A stretch of 64,000 bases of DNA from Adiantum capillus-veneris (GCA_014529385.2 CM043964.1:107345587-107409586), one strand, 5' to 3'. Shown: positions 42,101 through 53,680, counted from the stretch's first letter. Notes: a model not told the origin generated them from the sequence alone. Numbers and translations are program-made.

Positions 42101-42745
42101 TTATGGTACAAGTATTTGATTGATCATCTGAGGCTCATCTAGGAGGTGCACATGGTGTTCTATGTATCTTTTCCTCCCCATCCTCTTTCGACAAACATCC
42201 TTCTTGTTCAGTAAAATGAGAGTCTCCACTTTCCAAAATGTGTAGACCAATTCCTTAATTTCATACGTGATAGGGCTATGACGGTGTTGCTTGTGACATG
42301 CAACCAATGAAAACAATCGACGATCAACATCAGGCTTCCTCTGTCGTGATCTCGCCTTGTGCAAGGTGCAACGATTGACATTTAGGACCCTTGCAATTTT
42401 TGCAATAGGCATGTTTTCCTTTGAATTCAACATCATCTGCAATGCTGCATTCTTCAAAAATAACTCCTCATTGGAACCTGGCTACTTGACGATAGCCAGT
42501 GTGCTGCGGACATTGGATACAATTGCGGTATGTACAACAACCTCCTCCTTGAAAGACTCATCCAGGATTGTCCAAAGATGCAGATGTTGAGCAACAAGAT
42601 TCCAGATTTTCCACTTTGCTTATGTACTAAAACCTTCAGTCCTACTCTTGAAAGCTCTCACAATCTCGGAGGAGATTTTCTTTTTCTCCTCATCATTGAG
42701 GGCATGATGTTGTCACTCAAATTTCATTTGTTTCTACTCCCATTG
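42101..42745 (-). pseudogene. Transposase-like N-terminal part with helix-turn-helix
   Basis: Open from about 42,481 to a stop near 42,101. IAKIARVLNVNRCTLHKARSR (~42,410-42,345) is a helix-turn-helix of the type that binds transposon ends; KKDVCRKRMGRKRY follows. In the same phase upstream, TAG at 42,482-42,484, TAA at 42,620-42,622, TGA at 42,713-42,715 and TAG at 42,734-42,736 interrupt otherwise coding-like sequence (EIVRAFKSRTEGFS; KIWNLVAQHLHLW; DESFKEEVVVHTAIVS). I infer it is the front of the same gene as 39,575-40,486, because strand, order and spacing fit and there is no other gene in between. Confidence 0.5.
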
Positions 42746-43159
42746 TTTCCTCTTTCTTACTCTCTCATCTTGGGAGTTGTAATTCATTGCCTGTAGTGGA
42801 TCTTTTCTGATTTTTCCTGAGAACTATAGACGTGTATATTATGTTACTTACTTAAAATCACTTAAATGTATAGCTGTCAACACTTGATGCTGTTATACAC
42901 CACATGCTATGAACAAATGCCCTCACAAAACTATAGATGTGACCAACAAAACCAATGACTTCATTTGGAGTGGGTGGGCTACACATAAGATTTACTTACC
43001 ATCACATCACAGTACGGCTCCATTTCTAGCATTGGAGCTAGTGGCAATAATGTTGGTTGCTGGATCTCCATTTCTATAGGTCTGTGTCGAAACAAGAGAA
43101 AGAGCTCAGCTTTGACAACTCATCTCTGAGGCAGGATGCCTGGCGCAAGGAACGAACGA

Positions 43160-43161
<2 letters not shown>
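42746..43161. other. Non-coding spacer
   Basis: No gene or transposon terminus recognised. Confidence 0.4.

Positions 43162-43212
<51 letters not shown>
43162..43212 (+). repeat. (AG)n microsatellite
   Basis: About 25 AG units; ends exactly where the left Penelope-flanking repeat begins. Confidence 0.95.
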
Positions 43213-43216
<4 letters not shown>

Positions 43217-44491
43217 AATTTAATATCCCCTCTTATAGAACCATATATTGAAACTTGAACAAAATAGATAAGACATAAAAAACAATAGACAATATACAAA
43301 GACCAAATCAACAGAAAAAAGAATTTAAAAAATAAAATCCTGGTACATCCGATCCTGGTAGGAGATTAATTGAGTCTCAGAATCCATGAAACAATAGACC
43401 TATACCTGCCACCATCCAACACAAGCAGCCAGTTAGAACATGGGCAACCTTGATGGGCAGACAGGTATCCAAACAGTCTATTCTGCTTGTTATTGCTGTC
43501 CCATAGCCTTAAACCCTTTCACTCTCCTGATATGCATTTTGAGGGAGTTTTCTCTTTGCTTCTCTATCAGGCATGATCCGTTTTTTAACGGTATTTTCTA
43601 CAGTAGTTTTGTTTTCTAGACTTTCCTCTACCATAATTTCATCTGGTACACTGGTTGTTTGTGGTTTGATGATGAAGCTTGATTTGCATCCTTCCGAAAA
43701 ATCACGTATGGCTGAGGGATGTGGCTTTCCATTGGATAAGTAGCATCTTTTGCGAGTTTTTGGGCTCACATTCTCAAAGAATAGTATATCCTCCATAGTT
43801 TGGCTTCCGATTGAAAGCATCATACCTTGTAGTACAATTTCATAAACCAGAGTATGTTTATTAGTGGTCTACTCTAGATGCTAGCTTCTAAGAGTAGCTG
43901 GAGAAAACTCAGGCGGAAAGCACCTTTTGCATAGTGATTACATGTGACATTGGAAAATCTACCTTCCAAGTGGATAGAATGAGAGCCTGAGAGGATAAAG
44001 AGAAAGAAAGAGAGAGAGAGAGAAAAAAAATTACAAGTGGAACTTCATTTTGGGGTTATATAAAGGATAATATATATATCACTAGTAATTTGCCAAAATT
44101 CTGACAGAGTTTTGTTTGTAAGTAGACCCATTTTTCAAAAAGTAGACCAACCCTCCTTTTGTAGGAGCCTCACATGAGGATTTTTTTCAAATGATAAATC
44201 TAGAACTACTTAGTCCAGTATGTACGCAATTTTCAAGACACGGTTATGTTAGATTTTCAATTTCTAGAAAGTCTTTTCATTTTGGTAAAATTTTGCCAGA
44301 GTTTTGTTTGTAATTAGTCATGTTTTTCAAAATAAACTTGCCCTCCTCTCCGAGGAGCCTCACATGAGGATTTTCTTCAACGCACATACCAGTCAGCATA
44401 CCATTTCCATAATAAATTACTTTACAAGTTCTTAGTTCAAAAAAATATAAATCAAACTTTCCTAAATGGTTTAAGACCAATACTAAAAAGT
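43208..44491 (-). repeat. Direct repeat, left copy (possible Penelope pseudo-LTR)
   Basis: Matches 48,622-49,825 in the same orientation with roughly nine in ten bases equal, plus an ~88-bp stretch near 43,755-43,840 absent from the other copy. The minus strand holds a ~100-codon frame (43,509-43,823; YLSNGKPHPSAIRDF, EESLENKTTVENTVKKR) conserved in both copies, so it may be real coding sequence of the element. The right end is cut by the copia fragment. Confidence 0.75.
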
Positions 44492-44691
44492 TGTTGGAAT
44501 TAGGGTTGCAGATAAACGCACACAACTTGGAGAAGACGAAGGAAGCTCAAGTGTGCAATGGAAAGATAGATAGCCCTAGGGTGATGGGCGTATATACAAT
44601 GCACGGGGGAAAAAACCTCCTAAAGAGGGAAAAAATGCCCCGGTGGTCCTAGTGTGTTCACACACATCACTACCACATGTATATGGTAACA
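44492..44691 (-). repeat. 3' LTR of the truncated copia
   Basis: 200 bp against 227 in copia 1: 27 bp are missing after GCACAC, between short repeats (ACAC/TTGAGCTT side). Otherwise nearly identical, TG...CA ends kept. Confidence 0.9.
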
Positions 44692-44696
44692 AATCC

Positions 44697-45766
44697 CCCC
44701 TGGAGTGATGCGGTGAACGAGAGCTGGCACATGAGTAAAGGGAAGTGCCATGCCCTGAGGATATGATCAATCCACAAAGGGGAGTAAGCCCAAAGATTTG
44801 TGGAAAGCTTCAAGCTTCTCACGAGATAATGCCTTTGCGAAACAATCTGCAAGGTTATCATGTGTTGGCACATAAGCCAAGCTGATCTCTCCTGCTTAGA
44901 GCCTCTCCCTGACATAGTGGTAATGCACCTCAATGTGCTTTGTGCAAGCATAAAAAACTGGGTTCCTCGCAACTGCCAATGCGCTCTGACTGTCAGTGTA
45001 GATAGTGTTGGCAGCGTCCTGTCCGACACCCAAATCAGCCATAAGGCATCTGAGCCATACACACTCAACCATAGCTGTGAAGACTGCCATGTACTCAGCC
45101 TCACAACTCGAAGTGGCCATAGTAGGTTGCTTCTTGCTCAACCATGATATACATGAACTGCCAAGCATGAAACAAAAACCACTTGTGGACACTCACGTAT
45201 CAAAACAACAAGCCCAATCTGAGTCCAAAAAAGCATGTAAGTCTGGCGGCAATGATCCCCCCTTAGGATAAAACGAGCCAAGATGTAAAGTGCCACTAAG
45301 GTAGCAAAAAATGCTCTTGACAGCCTGCCAATGCTTAGACCCTGGGCTATGCATAAATCTGCTGACGTGTGAGACCGCAAATTGAATATTGGGCCTCGTG
45401 TTGCATACATTAATGAGGCATCCAACAACAGTTTGGTAAAGAGTGACATCAGCAAGATTTCCAGTATCATGTAGACTCAACTTCAAACCTGTTTCCATAG
45501 GAGTGGCAATAGGTTTGCAATCCTCAAGCCCAAACTTACATAGCAATGTTTCTATGTAACTTTTCTGACACAAGACAATACCACCATCACACTGCTTAAA
45601 CTGTATGCCCAAATAATGATGGAACAACCCCAAATCTTTCATCTTGAAGTAGCATTCAAATCAGCGTTAACTTCAGCAATATGTCTCTCATTTGGTCTAG
45701 TGATCAACAAATCATCTACATAAAGAACCACAATGAGAAGTGCATCACCCTCACACTTTACATACC
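44697..45766 (-). pseudogene. RT end and RNase H of the truncated copia
   Basis: YVDDLLIT, MKDLGLFHHYLGIQF, then RNase H with DSDWACCFDT, SCEAEYMAVF and YTDSQSALAV. The domain order and wording follow copia 1 closely. At least two frame interruptions prevent a protein. Confidence 0.88.
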
Positions 45767-47456
45767 ATATCAGTCTCTTTGAGTCTAGATAATTTTCTAA
45801 CATATACTAGCTCAAACCAAGCAAGGTATAGATTGAACCATAAAGGAGAACATGAGTATCCCATTGGGATTCCTTTAGTTTGTCGATATATATCAGACCC
45901 TAACCTTGAGAAACAATTGTCTAACACAAAGATATTTAAAGCTTCCAAGAATTCGAAGGACCACTTCACTTCTGAATTCTTTTTTGTAAGGGTGATTTTG
46001 TTTCTAGATGGTTTAAACCCTTTATAACCTTGACCAGCTACTAATCTTTTAATGTTTCTCAAAGACTCCATCAGGCTATGCTTCGCATGGTGGGGAATTG
46101 TTTCATAACAAGCTTTAATATCATATGTATGAATGAAATAAATCAGTCTAGGAAGGTTCAGTACTGGTTGTTAATGATCCAGTATGCGTTTGTATTTACT
46201 TTTGCGAATGTTTGAAGGTTTTTTTGAAAGTTCTCAGTATATTCAATAAGCCCGACATATAAACCATGTAAAAACTTAGTGATCATACTAGCCATAGGGG
46301 AGAACACACAATCATGGGCATTTGTTATCTAATAAAACTACTCTGCCTTGTGAATTTTATAATTTCCCATAATGTAGGGAAGACCTCTATCATAAGAAGG
46401 TATAATAGTAAACTCTTTGCATCGTGTATTGATGAGTCAGAAGATGGTGTTAGTACATTCGTTTATAGGCATGAACTTCGAAGAGTTCAGTTTGTTCTTT
46501 GCATGCAGTCTAATGATTCATTTACAAATAAAGATAGGAGATTGGGCCGATTTGTCCAAACCACATATAAAAATGTGTTTTTGGATAAATTTGGTTTCAT
46601 CTAGGATCTCCTTTTCCATGAACTAGGGAATTTGGGTTTTTTCCAGTCTTTCTTCAATTAATTGAAAGTGAGACTGTGTATAATTTATATTTAGTAAATG
46701 GCATAATTTTTCCCACCCCTTCTTGAACTCGGCTTTAATCGAATGCAGATGTACAGGAACAAGAGGGATATGGTTGAAGCCTTTGGATACATTATCCCTT
46801 AATGTGTGGTGTCTTATGAATGATGGTTGAGTAGTAAGAACATGCTCACCAAGAAGGTCAAATTTTTCCAGGAAGTTTTTAAATCGTTTTTGAGTCTAGC
46901 AAACACAAGGTTTATTAATATCAAAAGGCTTAGCAAAGGTATCAAAGGGTTTATACAAATATTGACCAACATTATTCACGTATTTCCATCCAAATTTAAT
47001 GTGAAAATGCTCAGGATTATTTTTGATTCCAATATCCTTTAACAATTCATCAAAAAAAGCTTGAGGGTGTACAAAATCCATAAATTTATTAGTGAAAGTT
47101 AAATGAATAAACCGTTGTCTACTTTTATTACCTTGTTTAAACCATTGTAAGTCATTAGTCCTAGTAATCAAATGTCGTACCTTGTCATCTGTATTGTATT
47201 CTAGCATCCTCGGAGTCTTGCCAAAATCTTTAGATCCGCGAAATTGTCGAGGTTGTTTTGATGATGATGCCATATTGCTTGGTGTGCTAGCAATACGCTT
47301 CAATTGTTCCCTACTTCGAGAGGGTTTGAGAATTGTGTCGATGGTTAGACCAATTGGGTGGTGTTGAACTTGAGAGAGGAATGGAGTCCCTGGTGTATAT
47401 AATACTAAACCTTTTGTTGCATCAGTCAGATGCTCATGAAGAGCGTAAAAGACCAC
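45767..47456 (-). pseudogene. Penelope-like reverse transcriptase, truncated
   Basis: In reading order: KPCVC at 46,899-46,913 (CxC motif), then GEHVLTTQ...LRDNV.KGFNHIP (the H-x-x-T...LR...KG block before the RT in Penelope-like elements), KIHK (~46,345), motif A TYDIKACYETIPH (46,091-46,129), and motif B GIPMGYSCSP followed by F-x-L-Y-L-A-W-F-E (45,873-45,810). The F/Y-D-x-K-x-x-Y-x-x-I-P form of motif A distinguishes it from LTR and LINE RTs. Motif C, thumb and any C-terminal GIY-YIG are lost at the copia junction. Several stops and shifts. It runs towards the left direct repeat. Confidence 0.72.
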
Positions 47457-47760
47457 TACCGCATGTCAAACTTCAATGGGAAAAGATGTTACCCATCCAA
47501 TGATAGCATATACTTGTGTGGGTCCAGAGGAATAGGGAAAGAAATTTGGAAGATTTTGAAATACAAACCAAAGAAGGTGATCAAACCATATGATCGTTGT
47601 TGGGCAGCTTGAACAGGGATTCTTCTTACAAGTACACTTGATGAATGGTCTGTAGGTGTTCCAACAATTCTTGAAGAACTTTCAAATGTCGTTTTCTTTC
47701 TCATTGAGTGATATTCCCTTTGTACGGGCTACCATGGAAGTTTTAGAGAACATTTTACTG
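47457..47760 (-). other. Link region with Cys-rich phase, possible nuclease remnant
   Basis: One phase reads TCKKNPCSSCPTTIIW followed by VYAIIGWV, and another ends FYALHEHLTDATKG. Paired Cys, YxG-like and R...EHL words occur in GIY-YIG nuclease domains, which lie N-terminal in some Penelope-like lineages. Frames are broken; this is only a suggestion. Confidence 0.2.
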
Positions 47761-48520
47761 TCAATGTCTTGACAATTTTATCTGTTTTAGTGTAAAAGGT
47801 TTATAATGTGATAGTAGATGTTTTGATTGTAGTGCTGATGTTTTGTATTGTTCTACCACATCAAGTGGCAAACTACAAAGTAGAGCTAAAGAATCAATTG
47901 TGAATGGAGCACATTGATTCAGTATCTCAAAATCCCAGAGTTTGTTTTCAAGGCAAATAGCGTCGAGCTCAATTTGTGTGAAAGGAAGTAGTGGAATAAC
48001 TTCAGAAAAATGCCTGGGCATAGACCTTTCATTTTTTTGAAAAGAAGGGTCATCTGTTAGCCCCAGGGCCTCCTTTTCTTCTTGATCCAAGAGCTCTAAA
48101 TCCAAAAGAGGGTTCACAATCTCTTGAGACTGCCTAATTGCAAGAGGAAGGATAGGGAGATTATTAATGAAATAGAGTTCATTAACTATGGAAGGTAATG
48201 ATGAGAAATAGAAGTCTAAATCAGAGCAGTCTTGAGCATCAATAAAGAATAATGATAATAGGAAAGAGCTTAATGCATTAATCAGTTGTGCAGGATCTTT
48301 TCTGGTAAGGGCTAAGAGTTTTAACCAATCATTAACAGATGTTGTTTTTAAAGTTGAAAGCTCTTGTTCCTGTATTGCCTTTTTCTCATAGTCAAGAAGA
48401 CACTTATGAAAGTCAGTCCCCTTGAATCACGAGAGTAGGTGTCCCAATAGGAGGGATATGAATCCTTTTATCGTCGGCGTATCCAAACCGTGTGAGAGAT
48501 ACAATCCAACCAACCTGAAG
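47761..48520 (-). pseudogene. Upstream coding region of the Penelope-like element
   Basis: Open without stop from about 48,418 to 47,761 (about 219 codons), with the preceding phase (LTRFGYADDKRIHIPPIGTP) linked by a one-base slip at about 48,415. Content is Leu-rich and acidic (VNDWLKLLALTRKDPAQL, LLCSLPLDVVEQYK). I recognise no domain. Position suggests the N-terminal region or a first ORF of the same element. Confidence 0.5.
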
Positions 48521-48621
48521 GATGTTATCAGAGATAAATTTGTAAATATTGTAGAATGAATAAAATGAAGGCAAGTTCAATATATGGTAGTTGTCCGACC
48601 AAGTACAACTCGGGAAATAAA

Positions 48622-49825
48622 GAAAGAGAGATTAAATTTGATATCCCCTCTTAGAGAACCATATATTGACACTTGACCAAAATAGATAAGACATAAAAGA
48701 CAATAGACAATATACAAAGACCAAATCGATCGAACAAAGAATTATTTTTTAAATTTTTCTGGTACATCCGGTTCTGGTAGGAGACTAATTGAGTCTCAAA
48801 ATCCATGGAAGAATAGACCTATACTTGCCACCATCCAACACAAGCAGCCAGTTAGAACATGGGCAACTTTGATGGGAAGACATGATCCAAACAGTCTAAT
48901 CTGCTTGTTATTGCTATCCCATAGCCTTAAACCCCTTCACTCTCCTTATATGCATTTCAAGGGAGTTTTCTCTTTGCTTCTCTATCAGGCATGATCCGTT
49001 TTTTAAGGGTATTTTCTACAATAGGTTTGTTTTCTAGACTTTCCTCTACCATAATTTCATCTGGTACACTGGTTGTTTCTAGTTTGATGATGAAGTTTGA
49101 TTTGCACCCTTCTGGAAAATCACGTATGGCGGAGGGATGTGGCTTTCCATTGGATAAGTAGCATCTCTTACCAGAGTATGTTTATTAGTGGTCTACTCTA
49201 GATGCTAGATTCTAAGAGTAGCTGCAAAAAACTCAGGCGGAAAGCACCTTTTGCATAGTGATTACATGTGGCATTGGAAGCTCTACCTTCCAAGTGGATC
49301 ATATGAGAGGATGAGAGGATAAAGAGAAAGATAGAGAAAGAAAGAGAGATAGAGAGAAAAAAATTAAAAGCAAAACTTCATTTTGGGGTTATATAAAGGA
49401 TGATATATATATCACTAGTAATTTGCCAAAATTTTGGCAAAGTTTTGTTTGTAAGTAGACCCATTTTTCAAAAAGTAAACCAGCCCTCCTTTTGTAGGAG
49501 CCTCACATGAGGATTTTTTTCAAATGATAAATCTAGAACTACTTAATCAAGTATGTACGCAATTTTCAAGACACGGCTATGTTAGATTTTTAATTTTTAG
49601 AAATTCTTTTCCTTTTGGCAAAATTTTTCCAGAGTTTTGTTTGTAATTAGTCATGTTTTTCAAAATAAACTTGCCCTCCTCTCCAAGGAGCCTCACATGA
49701 GGATTTTCTTCAATGCACATACCAGTCAACATACTATTTCCATAATAAATTACTTTACAATTTCTTAGTTCAGAAAAATATAAATCAAACTTTCCTAAAT
49801 GGTTTAAGACCAATACTAAAAAGTA
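48622..49825 (-). repeat. Direct repeat, right copy (possible Penelope pseudo-LTR)
   Basis: Partner of 43,208-44,491; the left boundary AAAGAGAGATTAAATTTGATATC parallels the microsatellite edge of the other copy. Conserved minus-strand peptide KPHPSAIRDF...EESLENK. The right boundary cannot be fixed, because the other copy ends at the copia. Confidence 0.75.
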
Positions 49826-51153
49826 ACTGTTGTTTACACTTATAATGTCTAGAAAGACTTAAAAAGAATTTATGCCAAAATTCTGGTCGAACATCTTCTC
49901 AGTAGACCGAAAGTCTACCGAGAGCTTGGGGTCGTCATCCGTAGGCTTTGTGTTAAGACCTTTTCGAATGCTTTCCGATGTGAGGCTATCAAAAAAGACC
50001 ATACAAAAATGCTGTTTCTTAAGCAGATGTTTACCATTATGTGACATTCAGTCAACCACTGTTCAAAAAACATCCTTTGTACATACGACCTAATATGCAT
50101 ATTGACAAGCTCTTCTTATCAATAATCTTACCATCTTTTAGATTGTGTTTTTTACCCAATAAAACAAAACCATGGTATATTAGATGTACGTTAATGGTTT
50201 TACCACCATTCATGTTACACCATGCTTACTACTTTTGCATAATCTTCTGTCTACCACCTAGAGTGTATTCTATCTTATTGCATGGAGAATTAAAAGCTAG
50301 TTTGGTATGTTTCTTGCCTATTAGCCATGTATCCCGAGCTAGTGTCCTTTGTCATGCACATGAGGTACAATTTTCCAAACCATGCGGACTATATGGCTTT
50401 TCGGTTAGTGTTTATACCATGCGGATTTTTCTTTCCAAAGATTTCCCCCATCTTATTCCCTTTACACACATATTTAACAAGTATGCTGTATGCTATGGAG
50501 AGCAATTATCCGTTCCCAGTTACTCCCTGTCTACTTTACATAACTTTACATTCTAATTAAATGCAAAGAGTTCTTTTTTTCAAAAAAACATAACACAAAA
50601 AACTGTGTCTGATTACCTCTGTGAGTATCACAACTCCTTTATGTGTTGCTGTGTCGCCACTCAAAGTTGCTAATAACAATCCCACTCTTTGGATGCTTCA
50701 ATGCCGTTCTTGCTATGGGTAGTAAGCCGCTAGCTGTATGTACTTGTGTGTGTGTGTGTAGGCTTACGTTCTGTGTAGAAGATGAGCCAGGTAGCAACTT
50801 CCTTGCCTGTTTGTATGCTGTGAGAGGATACGGCTACGTAAGTGGGTTAAATGAAAGCCTTTCGATATGAAAGTACCGTGTGTTAGCGCTCTGTATGTGC
50901 GGATGGGATATATTGCAGCCTTGCGGTTTTATATGCATCACGCACCATTTTCCCTTTCAGTGTCTTCAATACACCCATGCGCTCGAGAGATTGCGTGTAA
51001 GGTGCTAGCTATGAGCTCCTCCTTATCAGGCATGTGCCTCACAATACAGTTAACGTATTCCTTTTGTCTCATTCTATGTTAATTATTACCAGTAGGTGAG
51101 CCACCTTTACACAAGGTTCCATTTATTTTAGGCTTTGGGTTTCCAATGTGTTC

Positions 51154-51154
<1 letters not shown>
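49826..51154. other. Unassigned, no supported gene
   Basis: A 171-codon plus-strand frame at 50,041-50,556 has irregular, Leu/Phe/Cys/His-rich composition and no motif; I do not call it. It may be the continuation of the Penelope-flanking repeat. Confidence 0.4.

Positions 51155-51230
<76 letters not shown>
51155..51230 (+). repeat. (AG)n microsatellite, long
   Basis: About 38 perfect AG units, the longest in the window. Confidence 0.96.
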
Positions 51231-51235
<5 letters not shown>

Positions 51236-51498
51236 TGAGAAACTCGAAAAGTGGATGTAATTTTTTAAGACTTTTTTTTGTTAAAAATTATTGACCTAGA
51301 TTGTACATTATCTTGGCCAGGATACATCCAGAGAGAGATATAGATAGAAAAAGACCAATATAGAGCTATATTGAGAAAAAATTCCTTTTAGGTTATTAGC
51401 TAGTGTTTGCAATATCACCTAATATAATCCAACGATGGTTAGATTGAGAGAACCACGTGGGTTAAAATAGGAAGATACTCCTAGAAATGTTGGTTTAA

Positions 51499-51503
<5 letters not shown>

Positions 51504-51565
<62 letters not shown>
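51504..51565 (+). repeat. (AG)n microsatellite
   Basis: About 31 AG units. Confidence 0.96.
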
Positions 51566-51567
<2 letters not shown>

Positions 51568-51747
51568 CCCCATGTCATCTTCAGTAACTAAAAACAAAAG
51601 CACATGAGGAGGGAAAATAATTTTTTTATGGAACATTTGAAATTCAATGGACTTGCCCATGTGTTTTTAGTATATGCTAACAAGCACATGTAACTAGCAC
51701 TGTCAGGGTGCAACATATTCAGTGACACGTTAACATGCTTCTACCCC

Positions 51748-52367
51748 ACAAGAAAATGGCCAAGCTGAGAGTACCAACAAGATCTTAATTTCTATCTTGA
51801 CCAAAACAGTGGAAGCTCATTGCAGAGATTGGGATTTGAAGCTTACTTCAGCTCTATGGGCTTATCGTACTTCTTACAAAGTGGCTATTAATTGTACATC
51901 ATTCAAAATGGTATATGTCCAAGAAAAAATTATGCCATGGGAGCTTGTAATTCCTAGTCTACCGTAGCTTTACAAGAAGGTTGGGATGGTAACCCTTTAG
52001 TTGAGTGTTTATACATCCTTGAGAGGTTAGATGAAGAGAGACAATTGGCTGTGCAAAATGCACTTGTGGAGAAAGATAGAAGGAAGAAATGGTTTGAACA
52101 TCATATAAAGAACAAAGATATATGTGTTGGTGATAAATCCTTATGTATGGAGTGCGTAACAAAAAGAAAAAGTTGAAATATGCGAGAAAAGGACCATATA
52201 GAGTATGTGAAGTCACCCCACAAGGAACCATTCGTGTGGAGACTCTTGATGGAGTTGAAAACATTGGATTCGTCAAAGGTAGAAAATTTAAAAGATATTA
52301 TGATCCTTTAAGCCAAGAGGAGCTATGTGCTATCCATAAAAAAAAGGCAGCCAAGGCACAAACATAA
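51748..52367 (+). pseudogene. Integrase C-terminal part (gypsy E, upstream copy)
   Basis: Starts in the catalytic core (STPQENGQAESTNKIL, with the catalytic Glu), then WDLKLTSALWAYRTSYK and, in another phase from about 52,140, KKLKYARKGPYRVCEV (GPY/F module) ending FKRYYDPLS at about 52,313. Frame breaks near 51,965 and 52,140. Everything 5' of the core is missing. It ends an element body whose 3' region continues to 53,690. Confidence 0.78.
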
Positions 52368-53680
52368 TTGAAGAAGATACAAGCTCAAGTTGAGGCTAAA
52401 GAGCGACAACAATGCATAAGACGCCAATGAGGGGCCATCCTTGGAGTTACACATGCATTCCACATTGAAACAGAGGATGATTGGTTGGACTTTGACACAC
52501 CTCTACGATACCCTATTGAGCTAAATAGCGACTATTGGAAAGTGCTATATAACGACTTGTTAGACACGGTGCTAAATATAATCTGTTGTCATACGAAGTG
52601 TGGTGTCAATTGGGAAAGCCATCCCTATGTAAGAGTACTATCCAAGTCAAGGGTGTCAACAAGAAAAAAACTACGATTTTTGGTAGCTGGCACACTTCTA
52701 TCAGTTATGACAACGGGGTTGTAGATCAATATTATTTGGCCACGCTTCTGGAACTATGGAGGGTAGTATAAACCTATGATGCACGTGGATGATAGCCACC
52801 AAATGCACTATTGATTGGGGGACTGGGGGTGTCACAACGCATAAAATAACTCTTAGCCTTGCTCAAGCCATAATCCCTGAGATATTACCTCTTAAGGAAA
52901 TAAAACCCAAAACATTGCATGTCCAAGAGGTTGAACCATATGTCCCCATAGCCCAACTCTCTAGAGCTTCAACTTCTGTAGTTGAAATGAAGGTTGGACA
53001 CACAAGACCCATCCTAATATAATAAAGAAAACATACAAGTGGGTCCCTAAAGCTTCTTTAGCGACCATTGCTAGTGCTAAAAGACAGGAGCCTGGTAAGA
53101 GACGTCCCACTCGCCCCAAGAAATGTAAAGAAACGTTGCGTTGGATTCCTAAAAAACTATTGGAAGCCCATGAATACTATGAAGGAAATGATCAAATCTG
53201 GGTGCCAAAACGTAAATTGTGCTCTTACCTATCACCTGACCCATGTGAGCCCAATCCAATAGCTCCAAAATGAATTGAAGATCGCGGAAAGGAAAAAATC
53301 ACGAAATGCGACACAATATCTCCAGAGCTAGTTTGGGTATCGAAGAAAGAACGATTTGTTCCACCTAGCTCAGGAACAAGATGGTCAAATGAAGCTTCTT
53401 GCTCTTCATGTAGTTCCTATATGGAAATAGAAGCTTTGACACAACCCCCACTATCATTGTACATATCCATACAAACAAGAAAGATTTTGCACCTCATGTT
53501 GTAAGTTCACCACCTATAACAATGTTGTAAATAAAATAATGGGAGAGTACCTTACCACCCTTGCAACTAGATGATACGCATAGGGTGGTTGAAAACTATT
53601 GGTTAAAGCCTTCACCCATAACAACTTAGAACAATCGGTTTCAAAAGGTGACAACATCATTCCAAAAGGTATGATCTACC
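52368..53680 (+). other. 3' non-coding region of gypsy E, upstream copy
   Basis: No convincing frame; scattered short phases such as TYKWVPKASLATIASAKRQ (~53,030) suggest a decayed extra ORF after integrase. It ends at a purine run. Confidence 0.4.

Larger units (their letters stand above)
44492..45766 (-). mobile_element. 5'-truncated copia fragment related to copia 1
   Basis: Contains, on the minus strand, the LTR (44,492-44,691), purine tract, RNase H and the last third of RT down to the catalytic YVDDLLIT at about 45,723. All upstream parts (5' LTR, gag, protease, integrase) are missing, and the sequence joins Penelope-like RT at about 45,766. Frame breaks near 45,642-45,660 and at about 45,190, and a TAG near 44,897. 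Confidence 0.9.

Noticed and set aside
43208-49825. LTR retrotransposon with 1.2-kb LTRs
   Set aside because: The RT between them has Penelope-type motifs, there are no TG...CA ends, and no primer site or purine tract is seen.
50041-50556. 171-codon frame
   Set aside because: Irregular Cys/His/Phe/Leu composition, no motif, no supported start context, and overlapping frames in other phases look equally good.
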